Part shown: positions 11,601-19,131 of the stretch, piece by piece | Numbering within the stretch: the stretch's first letter is position 1 | Layout of the letters: each line of letters starts with the position of its first letter | Source: Pigoraptor vietnamica | Taxonomy: Eukaryota; Opisthokonta; Filasterea | Assembly (NCBI GenBank): GCA_943704525.1 | Contig: CALSCQ010000388.1 | Coordinates: forward strand, 1-19,980 | Reading direction: 5' to 3' | Length of the DNA stretch: 19,980 nt | The notes under the pieces: model-generated | Told to the model about the DNA's origin: nothing | Database searches by the model: none | The model's input: the letters and a program-made list of their open reading frames with translations, nothing else | Position numbers and translations under genes: made by a program

Positions 11601-12042
11601 GTGGGTGGAATCCGACAGGCTGCTTCCCTCGCCGCTCTCAACGCCGGCGATTCGCACATGCAACGGCCCCGCCCACATCATCCCGCATTTGTCTTATTTT
11701 GGTTGTCTTATTTTGGGTCTCGAATTCCTTATGCGTGACTCAAACGGCCACTTATGAAGTCTCGATTTTCTGGGGTCGTGGGTGGGAGGGCACAGCACGT
11801 CAGAGTCGTGCTTAGAACAACCACAGCGCGCAAGCAACGACCAACAAAGCCGCACCATCTCGGCCGGGGGAGCTTGGCGTCAGCTGAGTGCGATGCGAGC
11901 ATGGCTTAGGACGGCGAGGCCACTGAAGTCCGAAAACCGTAGCCGGGGTTGTTCTTACGGACCCATTATGGCACTGTCCGGCTTCCACGGTCGAGCTCAG
12001 TCAGCGGCGTCTGCACGTTTCAGTCTGCGCCTGTGTCACTGA

Positions 12043-12207
12043 GGCCCCAGGCGCAGTATCACGGATCCTATTGCATCATTGAATGACCACCCGGCCCCAC
12101 TGGCAACAGGGCGTGGCGCCTTCGACTTCATAGATTCAGGGGCGGTTACATCAGTGCTAGCGCAATTCCCGTCTAATATTTCTTTTAATGACGTTGGCCA
12201 CCCTTGA
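12043..12207 (+). pseudogene. Retropepsin-like aspartic protease fragment
   Basis: A 54-codon open stretch between two stops, without an ATG. Its centre reads GAFDFIDSGAVTSVLAQFP; the D-S-G-A core with hydrophobic residues before it and S-V-L after it matches the active-site loop of retropepsin-like proteases (Ty3/gypsy, BEL and cellular relatives). No reverse transcriptase, integrase or LTR was recognised nearby, so it is at most a relic or a single exon. It could also be a chance match. Confidence 0.35.
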
Positions 12208-12281
12208 CGTTGACGCGTCAGTGTTGGTGACGTAGTGATGTTCAGCAGAGGCCTCTGATGTTCAGTACAGGCATGACGTCA
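12189..12281. promoter_or_regulatory. Cluster of TGACGT (CRE/bZIP-type) motifs
   Basis: TGACGT occurs at 12189-12194, 12205-12210, 12228-12233 and 12274-12281 (the last as the full palindrome TGACGTCA), with a related palindrome TGACGCGTCA at 12211-12220. Five such sites in 93 bases, 420-515 nt upstream of the 12704 start codon, are consistent with a bZIP-bound element. Function is inferred. Confidence 0.45.
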
Positions 12282-12359
12282 GTGCCACCCCCCTCCACCA
12301 TAAAATTTTACGTATCCGACGTAATGAGAGTGTCGTGCGTGGATTTCGTGGTGGATTTC

Positions 12360-12375
12360 ATCAAGGGCCCTTGAT
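12360..12375. repeat. 16-nt perfect palindrome flanked by direct repeats
   Basis: ATCAAGGGCCCTTGAT is self-complementary without a loop. GGATTTCATC-like repeats flank it (12353-12362 and 12373-12381), and two copies of ATCTACGTA follow at 12379-12398. This may be a dimer binding site. Confidence 0.6.
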
Positions 12376-12649
12376 TTCATCTACGTATGATCTACGTAGG
12401 ATTTATTTCCATTTCTTGGTGAAACGCGCGCCATACTCTGGGGTGGCAATTTGTGTGGAAGGATTTGTACGACAATTAGTAGGTTTCCGAAATCTCTACT
12501 AAATAGGAATAAAGACAGCCAAGTACATAAACATCCGCGTGCAAATTGAACGAAGTTCATCTCTTCTAATTTTGCATTTCTTTTGCACACCGGGGGAAGA
12601 AAATGGAAACGCAACAGTCAACCACAATCGTTTCTTTTCCGCTCGGCTA

Positions 12650-12701
12650 TAACCGCAAAGCTATGTTAACCGCAAACTATCGCCTTTGGACATAACCGCA
12701 A
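12650..12701 (+). promoter_or_regulatory. Three TAACCGCAA copies just upstream of a start codon
   Basis: TAACCGCAA is found at 12650-12658, 12667-12675 and 12693-12701, all in the same orientation; the last ends three bases before the ATG at 12704. They are presumably in the core promoter or 5' leader of the five-exon gene. The binding factor is unknown; the AACCG core is loosely Myb-like. Confidence 0.55.
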
Positions 12702-12703
12702 GA

Positions 12704-14053
12704 ATGGACTTTCTTACGGCCGTGTTGCCAAGGGCGTCCGCTGATAACCCGCGCGAAGTCGCGCGAGTGTTTTCGTCTGTCGCCAAGCACGACCGGCCTC
12801 TGCTCACCAACGCACAGACCTTGCTTGAGAGGGCGAGATGCGATGATGGGCCGGGCGCACTCGCACGACTTGGGGCAGTGAGAGTGCGGCTCCACGTGCA
12901 CGTGGAGAAGCCCCCATGTCGCGAATTGGACGCTTGGGTCGCACTAAAGCGGCGCGTGAGCGAGGCGATAGAGCTGTCGACCGACGATTTTCGCATCGTC
13001 GCGTATGTACCGGAGGAAAATGTCGTCATTTTCGAGGCGCCCCTTGCCGTCGCGGGTCGTCTGCTTGACGCGCCGGACGTAGTGAAGATGGGCGATTTGT
13101 CGCGATCGCGGTTCGAAGTACCCTTTGACGCGGTGTACGCCGCCTTGGTGCCCAACTCGACCGTTCCAGAGTCCCTGAAGCGCGCAAAGTGGTGCGAGAA
13201 AGAGATTACGGAGCAAATGGCGGCCACGCAGCGCACTGCACTGGAAGAGTTTGACCGAGAGCTCGCAATCGCTTTGGCGACTATCCCGAAGGAAACGTTC
13301 GCGGCGTTTACGGCTGCGGCAAAGCGCAAAAACGTCAACGTTGCGAAGACAGTTTCACCGGTATGTCCGCTGTTGCTGTTTTGACTTTATGGATTGGGCT
13401 CGCTTGTGTGCTGTGATGTTTGCTCCTTGCAATGAGTGACAACGCCCAATTCCAGGCGCTGGCTCCGACTGGCGACGTAAAGACAGCCGCTGTTGGGAAA
13501 CCCATCCCAAAGAAATCTGACACACAACGTGAAGAGCTTCTGAAAAAGCACGGAAAAAAGCGCAAGCCGACGCTGGGGATGCATCGTGTAATCTCCGTAT
13601 TGGGCTTTCGAGAACAAGTTATGGTACGTTAAGCAACGGCTTCATTAATTGGATCAGTTTTGCCGGCTGCGTTTGTATTCGGTAAGGCTAATCGAGCTGG
13701 CGTTGTAGCAGGGTGCGCAGGGTGTGAGGGTCGTAGCCGCGTCCGTCAGGCCTCGAGAGGTACGTCATGTGTTGGCTGTTCTACGCTGGCAGTGAAAGCA
13801 GGTCTATGTGTGGACTAGTATGATCACGGTTAATTCCATCATAATCATTTCCTGGCGTTGCAGATCACCTCAATGAAACGAGCGCGTTCTGTCGAGGGTG
13901 TATCTGAGACGTCGTCGACTGAGGCGTTCTCGACCAAGGTCGCGCGGACAAGGATGAACAAAACGGTGAAAATTTCGTGAGTAGGCCTCGGTCCACGGAC
14001 AATATGTAAAGGAGCATAGCTGAAACGTGCTTCTTCGCAGGAAAATGGCGTGA
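12704..14053 (+). CDS. Unknown protein with basic C-terminus, five exons
   Basis: Unrecognised. Exons: 12704-13360, 13456-13623, 13712-13759, 13864-13976 and 14041-14053 (332 aa). Donors are GTATGT, GTACGT, GTACGT and GTGAGT; acceptors end CAG. Exon 3 could start at 13709 instead, adding one Gln, because GTAGCAG offers two acceptors. The last exon is only 13 nt and adds KMA before TGA; without that splice the frame stops in the GTGAGT donor (13978-13980), so the end changes by only a few residues. The ATG at 12704 is the first in frame. The N-terminal 200 residues look like a folded alpha/beta region (VRVRLHVHVEKPP, FRIVAYVPEENVVIFEAPLA) followed by a helical segment. The C-terminal third is Lys/Arg-rich (KKHGKKRKPTLGMHR, SMKRARSVEG, KVARTRMNKTVKISKMA), which suggests nuclear or nucleolar location. 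It is convergent with the next gene, with 61 nt between stops. Confidence 0.8.
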
Positions 14054-14114
14054 TTCACAAATAACATGCTGACGCTTCACATCACCTTGTTTCAATTTAC
14101 TCTTAGCTGTTTAG

Positions 14115-15396
14115 TTATTGCTTTACCAAACCGGCAATTTTCTTGCTGGGTTTCCGCCACGCCGGCAAGTCGGGGTGTGTTCCGTTCCGGCAATGGACGA
14201 GGCTATCCGTTAGAGCAATGAAAACGCCCACCGCGCGCTTTCCAGCGCGCGTAAGCTGCTGCTTTTTCTTGGCAACGTGAGTTGCGTCTTCGAGGTTCGC
14301 TCTGTAGGAGCCGGCTTCCGAGTAGTCTGGAAGACTGCCCGGCTGGGTCTCTGGCGCCGTCCTATAGTGCAATTAGGATGTGGAACACACGTCAGAAGAT
14401 GGCGAGCCCCAAAAAGACACGTAATAACGAACCTCTCGATGTGTAGCTTCTTCGGCTCGCGGAGGAGATTCGGAAGCGTGATCTGCTCAAACATGTCTTC
14501 CGCAGAGTACGGCTCCCTGGCAAGCGAATAGTAGTATTTGCCGCTCTGAGGGCCGAAAAAATCAGAAGTACGTTCGTTTCAGCAACAAGCACATAATGCC
14601 AGCCCACACAAACTCACAGTCATGGAAACCGTCCACGTTTTGCTCTCCGCGTCGTACGTGTTTTCATAGCTGGGCTTCTCGCGCGACACTCCCGACGTGT
14701 TGACATGACCACGCCACTCAGGCACGTTCGGAACGGGCCCGTTGACATGAAAGCACACCAGGGGCTCGGCCTTGTTCATGCCGGCGTCAATCATCAGAGA
14801 CCCGACTAGTAGCTCCTCGACGGGCATGACCCCCGGCACTGGCTCGGAGAAACGGACCCCAAATTCGACCGCAAGCACGCAGTGGAAGAGAGGTTGAGAG
14901 TCGTCACGCCTATCAGGCAGATGCCTCGCGCTAGCAACCAGACGAAGTCCTCGCAAAATCTTCAACGCGCCGTTCCAGTCTCCGCTCTTCCTTGCTTCAG
15001 CAGATGCGGCGGCCAGCAGCCCTTCCTTCACTAAGACGCTGTTTCCAACACAGTCGACGCCAGGAAGACGTCCGAGCATCTCGACGTTGATCCACTGGCG
15101 TTCAGCCGGCGTCGCCGCCGGCGGGACGACCTGACTGAGAAAGCCCTTTACGCTCGCAGTCAACGCGTCCTCAGAAGCGAAGGCTGCGGAAATGTATGTT
15201 GGATCAATGAGCATCGTTGCGCGTCGTCGGGCGGCGCGGCAACTGAGGCGCACTCACCATTCGCGTCAACGGCGGGGCCGGGGTCAGTGGTCAAGTAGCA
15301 AACGTTTGAGAACGCATACTCGGAAAGGTGACTAGCCAAATAAGCTTTGGAAAGAGCGACGGCGCAAGCAACGTCCTGTGGGGTGACTTTCTCCAT
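14115..15396 (-). CDS. Unknown protein, four exons
   Basis: Unrecognised. Minus-strand exons 15396-15258, 15183-14618, 14545-14433 and 14361-14115 give 354 aa. Introns are 74, 72 and 71 nt; donors are GTGAGT, GTGAGT and GTTCGT, acceptors CCGCAG, CCTCAG and TATAG, and all junctions keep frame. The ATG at 15396 is the first in frame (MEKVTPQDVACAVALSKAYL). No signal peptide, membrane segment or catalytic motif is evident. The middle has a helical Ala-rich part (EGLLAAASAEARKSGDWNGA) then beta-like segments (FHCVLAVEFGVRF, EELLVGSLMIDAG). Exon 3 starts SGKYYYSLAREPYSAEDMFE, and the C-terminus is basic (AKKKQQLTRAGKRAVG, RKPSKKIAGLVKQ). The very uniform intron length supports the model. Function is unknown. 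Confidence 0.82.
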
Positions 15397-15572
15397 TTCC
15401 ACACAACTGGCACTGAGTCTTGAGCGCGATTACATCACGTACAGTATCCGAGGCACTCGGCAGACTCGCGTTGTTGACTCACAGTCTTATTTAGTCCGAA
15501 TTATCCGGATTGAACTGATAAGGAAGGGCCAATGGATGGGGGCAAGTGCATCGGAAACGAGTCTGAGGGCAC

Positions 15573-15601
15573 CAAGGGCGCTAAATAAAATAGCGCCCTT
15601 G
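15573..15601. repeat. Perfect 11-bp hairpin with a third arm copy
   Basis: CAAGGGCGCTA (15573-15583) and TAGCGCCCTTG (15591-15601) pair perfectly around a 7-nt loop AATAAAA. A further copy, CAAGGGCGCT, follows at 15605-15614, and GAGGGCACC/GAGGGCACT flank the structure (15566-15574 and 15620-15628). It lies in the gap between the gene starting at 15396 and the candidate gene ending at 15702. The loop holds an AATAAA hexamer on the plus strand. This may be a protein-binding or transcript-end structure, or a mobile-element trace. Confidence 0.75.
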
Positions 15602-15701
15602 TCTCAAGGGCGCTTGCTTGAGGGCACTGATTACTGTAAGAATAGATTCTGGAGCAAAAGACGCAAAATTTCATACAAATTCATACAAAGGACGCTAAGT
15701 A

Positions 15702-16145
15702 TCAGAAATGTGCGCCCTTTCCGTCTCTCAGGTCGAGTTTCGGTGCTTGTATTTGCATGCTCAAAAACTGAGGCAACTCAGTAACGGTGTTACTCTGCGC
15801 GGGCTGCTCCTGCCTCGACGCCGAGAAGGCCTCTCCACTTTCCGTGAATGTCTTCGACGGTTCGACTGTACATGTCGCTGCATTAATGGCTTCCTTCTGT
15901 GCATTGACGAGCCTCTCCTTCTCTGATCACTTGATGGCACTGCTGCCGGTTCGTTGACGTTAGTTTTGTCGTGTGGAAATACTACTCCTCGCCGAGCGTC
16001 TATTAGACGCGTGGAGGTCCTGTGTTTCTACGGGTTTGCAAGCTCTAATTTGTTTGTTGGACAGCCCAAATTCGGTGCCACACTGAAGCATGTCGGCTTG
16101 CACCACAGCCGGCACGGTCGTCCCTATCAACCCGCCGGCGCCGGC
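15702..16145 (-). CDS. Candidate spliced gene, two 3' exons visible
   Basis: Two minus-strand frames without ATG starts join well. The upstream frame is open from 16145 and reads GTTVPAVVQADMLQCGTEFG then LSNKQIRACKPVETQDLHAS, ending at about 15983. The downstream exon, 15922-15702, reads KERLVNAQKEAINAATCTVE and ends DLRDGKGAHF before TGA. The 60-nt intron between them (15982-15923) has a GTATTT donor, a CTAAC branch-point-like motif and a GATCAG acceptor, and the phase (1) matches. A possible first exon with ATG at 16272 (MRARTAQLVLQYNMDATRVL, donor AAT|GTGAGC at 16197) lies upstream, but its phase does not fit the acceptors I see. Plus-strand frames are also open here, so the strand is not certain. 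No family is recognised. Confidence 0.4.
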
Positions 16146-16212
16146 TCATGCACAACGGCATTTCCTGTGTGGGTTGTCCTCACTCTTTGGTGCTCACATT
16201 GTTGATAGGGAC
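16120..16212. repeat. 12-bp inverted repeat spanning 93 bases
   Basis: GTCCCTATCAAC at 16120-16131 and its exact complement GTTGATAGGGAC at 16201-16212. Inside is a 12-nt palindrome GCCGGCGCCGGC near 16134-16145. No target-site duplication is visible. Either arm encodes V-P-I-N when read outward-in on its own strand, so a small inverted duplication of coding sequence is possible. Confidence 0.7.
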
Positions 16213-16385
16213 CAAAACGCGTGTTGCATCCATGTTGTATTGCAGCACTAACTGCGCAGTTCTTGCGCGCATTGTTTGCGCGGCGCTATTGTCGCAGGCG
16301 CATTCCCACGGCACGCGTCGTTCACCAATCGCGTGTCCCTGCGTCTCCGTCTTCGACCGCCGGCTATTCTTTCTGCTCCCAGTTG

Positions 16386-16826
16386 CTACCAGGGGCGACC
16401 GAACGGCCCGTGGGGGCGGTGGGGAAAGGGGGGCGGCGGCGCGGCGAAGACGGGCGGGCGGGGACCAAAGAACGGCGGGGGAGGTGCCACAACGACGGGG
16501 GGCGGCACGAAGAGGGGAGGGGGCGCGACGACGACCGCGACGGCGGGCTTGGGCCTTGGCTTTTCGACCACGACGACCGTCTTGGCCGGGGGAGCAGACT
16601 CGACAATGACGACGTCCGTCTTCCTGTTGCTCTTCTCCACGACGACAGTGGTTGGTTCGGAGTCAATGTCGACGAGCAAGGTTTCCGTCTTGGGCTTTGT
16701 CTTTTCGACGATGACGACTGTCTTGGGGGGAGGGGTTGTCTCGACAACGACCACGGCGGCCGGGCGCGGGCGGGGCGCAGGGACAACGACAACGGCGGGG
16801 CCGGGAGGGGGGAACGGGCGGAACAT
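16386..16826 (-). CDS. Val/Pro-rich low-complexity repeat protein
   Basis: A 146-aa protein starting at an ATG in AAGAATGTTC and ending TAG at 16386. It is built of repeated units of the type TVVVVEKxxPK (for example AAVVVVETTPPPKTVVIVEK, TVVVEKSNRKTD, TVVVVEKPRPKPAVAVVV), then a Pro/Phe-rich tail (APPPPFFGPRPPVFAAPPPP) ending in PHRPHGPFGRPW. There is no signal peptide or recognised domain; alternating Val strands and Lys/Glu/Pro turns suggest an elastic or structural protein, which is inference. A TATA box (17018-17011) and an A/C-rich leader precede it, fitting strong transcription. The opposite strand is open in two frames over the same DNA, but those products are Gly/Arg or Thr-rich shadows of the repeat. 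Confidence 0.7.
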   Translation of the reverse strand: MFRPFPPPGPAVVVVPAPRPRPAAVVVVETTPPPKTVVIVEKTKPKTETLLVDIDSEPTTVVVEKSNRKTDVVIVESAPPAKTVVVVEKPRPKPAVAVVVAPPPLFVPPPVVVAPPPPFFGPRPPVFAAPPPPFPHRPHGPFGRPW

Positions 16827-17010
16827 TCTTGAGTGTAAGTTGTTGTAAGGGAAGTTGTGTTCGAGTCGCGGTAGTAGATGCGCGTTGGCCGAAGTGTTCG
16901 CTTTGGCGCTGGTTGTTGGTTGTAGTGGCTTTTGCTTTTGCTTTTCGGTTGCTCAGTCGGTTGGAGCAGACGACTTTCGTTGTGGCCATCAGAGCGGGGA
17001 CTCCCCAGCT

Positions 17011-17018
17011 CTTTTATA
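17011..17018 (-). promoter_or_regulatory. TATA box of the Val/Pro-rich protein gene
   Basis: On the minus strand TATAAAAG lies in GGGTATAAAAGAGC. Transcription about 30 nt downstream would begin near 16985 and give a leader of about 160 nt rich in A and C (AAGCAAAAGCAAAAGCC, CTACAACCAACAACC). An ATG at 16989, in another frame, is right at the expected start site and is probably excluded or only occasionally included. Confidence 0.6.
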
Positions 17019-17397
17019 CCCTACAGGGGGCTCTGTCCCTGCAGCCACTACCTCCGTGGTTGCGTGACTGTGTATGTGTGTGGTGTGTCGCCTTCGTGCT
17101 GCATCGCCTGAAAGCATGTGCCGTTTCACAATTTTGCGTTAGTGGTCGAAAATCACGCTGCCGATTGGTCAGTATAAATAAATTAGGGAGTTGACAAAAA
17201 TAGCCAACTGCTGACATTGGAGATAAAAATAGCTTCAGTTGCAAAGCGTAACAACAGCGACAGTTACTTGTAGAGTGGGAGACTCCGGGACTACCAAAAG
17301 AGGCAATCGGTAGCCGACTCTCCCCACTTCCACACTCCAGCGATCGGGTAACCGCCCGACAGCCACACGCCGCGATTAAGCGTGGACTTCTTCGCAG
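17019..17397. other. Gap between Val/Pro gene promoter and helicase exons
   Basis: About 380 bases. A TATAAATAAATTAGG element is at 17174-17188 on the plus strand, and 17265-17360 is rich in short inverted words (GTGGGAGACTC/GACTCTCCCCAC; CGGGTAACCGCCCG). It could contain the promoter and missing 5' exon of the helicase gene. No RNA gene was recognised. Confidence 0.4.
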
Positions 17398-19131
17398 GAT
17401 ACTTTGCGTTCAGCGGCCCGTTGTGCCAACTCATCAAGCGTGCGACCCCGGGCGTCGAGACTGAGCTCTCCCGGGAGCAAGCGGACGTACGTGGCGTTCT
17501 GGAATGCGGAGAGCCGTATCAAAAATTTAATGGTAACATTGCCTTAACTATTGAAATCAATGCAAGGTGGGGCTTAGGTACTCTAGAGTTACTCTGGATT
17601 TCACCATATATGGTGAAATGATAAGTACCCTTTGCCATATATGGGGAAATGTAAGTGCCCTTAATCCGTGTCCGCGTTTGATTTTATTACTTACTGATGA
17701 TATCGATTGATACCACTCCCCAATCATCGATTTGACCACTCAAGGGGAACTCGAACGCGAATTTCAACGTTTTCAGTTCTTCCGACTCACCCTAGACGAT
17801 CACCTGGGATGTCCTGAACATCTTTGGTTAGTAAGCGGACAGTGGGATGCAGACAGGTAACGTGACGCCCTCGTTGTAACAAGGGGATGATATCATGTCA
17901 CCAAATTGGTACTTTAGTAGATTTCACATATCAGATCAATACTGAAGACCCCCAATCCTATCATTTTTGACCAGAAAATTTTTGATACGGGCGCCGCGTT
18001 GTCGTGCAAGGATATGCAGGGACTGGGAAGACGCTGTGCGCGGTTGATTGCATTGGGTACCTCAGTACTCAAGGACCCGCGTGAGGATAATACTGTACTC
18101 TTTTTATGCGCGAGCACCGTTTTCGCCACCTGGCTGCGTTCGTCTTCGGCGGCGTACCTGAGTACGGCACTGAAACGGCTGGCCGTAACCACCCACTTCG
18201 ACATTGCGCATCGCCGCGATCGTCAGTTCCGGCACATCGTCGTGGACGAGGTGCAAGAATACGCGAAGGCGAGTTACAATTTCGAACACGTTCTCGCATT
18301 GCTCGACGGCCACGACAACGGCGTCGTATGCGCTTTCGGTGATCCGTGGCAGCTGAACATGTATGTTGACGTCGTGCGCTCCGGATTTGCCTTCCTGCCT
18401 CGGAGTGACGGCTGGCACTATCGCCCGCTGAATAAGGTCGTCCGCTGCACAAAACCGGTGTGGAAACTCGCAGAGGCTGCAATCGGACGTCCCGCTTTGT
18501 CGAACGCTTATCAACCGTCGCGCAATATGCCAGTTGTGGACTGTCACGTCACCGGACGGTTTCCCCCACCGACAGATACGTCGCACCCATCGGCTGAGGT
18601 CGACTCAGGATCGGCACGTCCTCGTCTCCGTTCGTCGATGAGTCGGGTATCGGCCAGAAAGCTGACGCCGCTGGAGCGCCTCAGCTTGGCCGTGGCTCGC
18701 GTCTGCGACACGGCGTACCTCTCGCATACGTTACATAATTTGCAGCCGAAAAACCTCGTCTTTCTTTGCGGCGACAGTCAGTTTGATGACCTTTGCAACG
18801 CAGTCAAGGAGTGGCGTGCAGCGAGCGTTGGAGCGGTTGCTGTCGAGGTCGTGTACGATCAATGCTTGCCGGACTTCCGGCGCAGTTTCCCCACGAGACC
18901 ATTGCTTGCGAATTGCGACTATTGACTGGTTTCGCGGACTCGAAGCGGACGCCGTGGCCATCTACGTCACGGATGCCGAGCTCAGCAACCGAGTCGACCT
19001 TCTGTACTTAGCGTACAGCCGCGCTGTCCACCACCTGGTTCTCGTCGGGAGCCAACTGAGTGTGCCTTGAAGATGCGACCAACGCAAAAAGATTGCGTGA
19101 GGGTGCGAAGGAGCTCCAACGCACGCGCTAA
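17398..19131 (+). pseudogene. Superfamily 1 helicase (UvrD-like), spliced and frame-broken
   Basis: Three exons are visible: 17398-17532, 17745-17856 and 17935-19131. The first two introns splice in phase (donors GTAACA and GTAACG), giving EPYQKFNGELEREFQRFQFF and later SGQWDADRSILKTPNPIIFD. Helicase motifs follow: a Q-like FDQKIFD, Walker A VVVQGYAGTGKTLCA (18001-18041), Walker B HIVVDEVQEY (about 18235), motif III VCAFGDPWQL, motif V DWFRGLEADAVAIYV and motif VI LLYLAYSRAVHHLVLVGS. They are in different frames: the frame changes near 17988, near 18080, before about 18915 and near 19068. One frame stays open from 17921 to 18925 but skips the P-loop. The C-terminal stretch LEDATNAKRLREGAKELQRT ends at TAA 19129-19131. 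The 5' end is not found. A decayed gene is the simplest reading; assembly indels or true frameshifting are alternatives. The helicase assignment is secure. Confidence 0.8.
17602..17662. repeat. Tandem repeat with two CArG-box palindromes
   Basis: Two adjacent head-to-tail units, 17602-17632 (31 nt) and 17633-17662 (30 nt), differ at about five positions. Each holds CCATATATGG (17604-17613 and 17635-17644), a perfect CArG box of the kind bound by SRF/MADS-domain factors. Around the first, 17598-17619 is a perfect 22-nt palindrome; the second keeps only the 10-nt core. The repeat lies inside the inferred intron 17533-17744 of the helicase gene. Confidence 0.8.

Larger units (their letters stand above)
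11601..12703. other. Intergenic region with gene remnant and regulatory-like motifs
   Basis: About 1.1 kb between the last recognised EVE exon and the next start codon. The missing EVE 3' exon may be in the first part, but no candidate is convincing. It contains a retropepsin-like fragment (12043-12207), a cluster of TGACGT sites (12189-12281), a palindrome AGAGGCCTCT (12248-12257), a perfect 16-nt palindrome (12360-12375) and three TAACCGCAA copies (12650-12701). The segment 12380-12640 is AT-richer and shows nothing recognisable. Confidence 0.5.

Noticed and set aside
11601-11815. Read-through extension of the EVE protein by about 70 residues
   Set aside because: The sequence after RLSVQPVSA is unlike the family and starts right at a GTGGGT donor, so it is more likely intron.
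11940-12042. Possible CCHC zinc knuckle upstream of the protease-like fragment
   Set aside because: The Cys and His residues occur in different frames and do not give the C-x2-C-x4-H-x4-C spacing in any one.
16221-16848. Two plus-strand open frames opposite the Val/Pro-rich gene
   Set aside because: They are Gly/Arg-rich or Thr-rich mirror images of the repeat codons; the TATA box and leader favour the minus strand.
17741-17770. TTCGA-containing tRNA B-box-like sequence on the minus strand
   Set aside because: The bases around the loop do not pair as a T stem, no A box or acceptor stem is found, and the stretch lies in a helicase exon.
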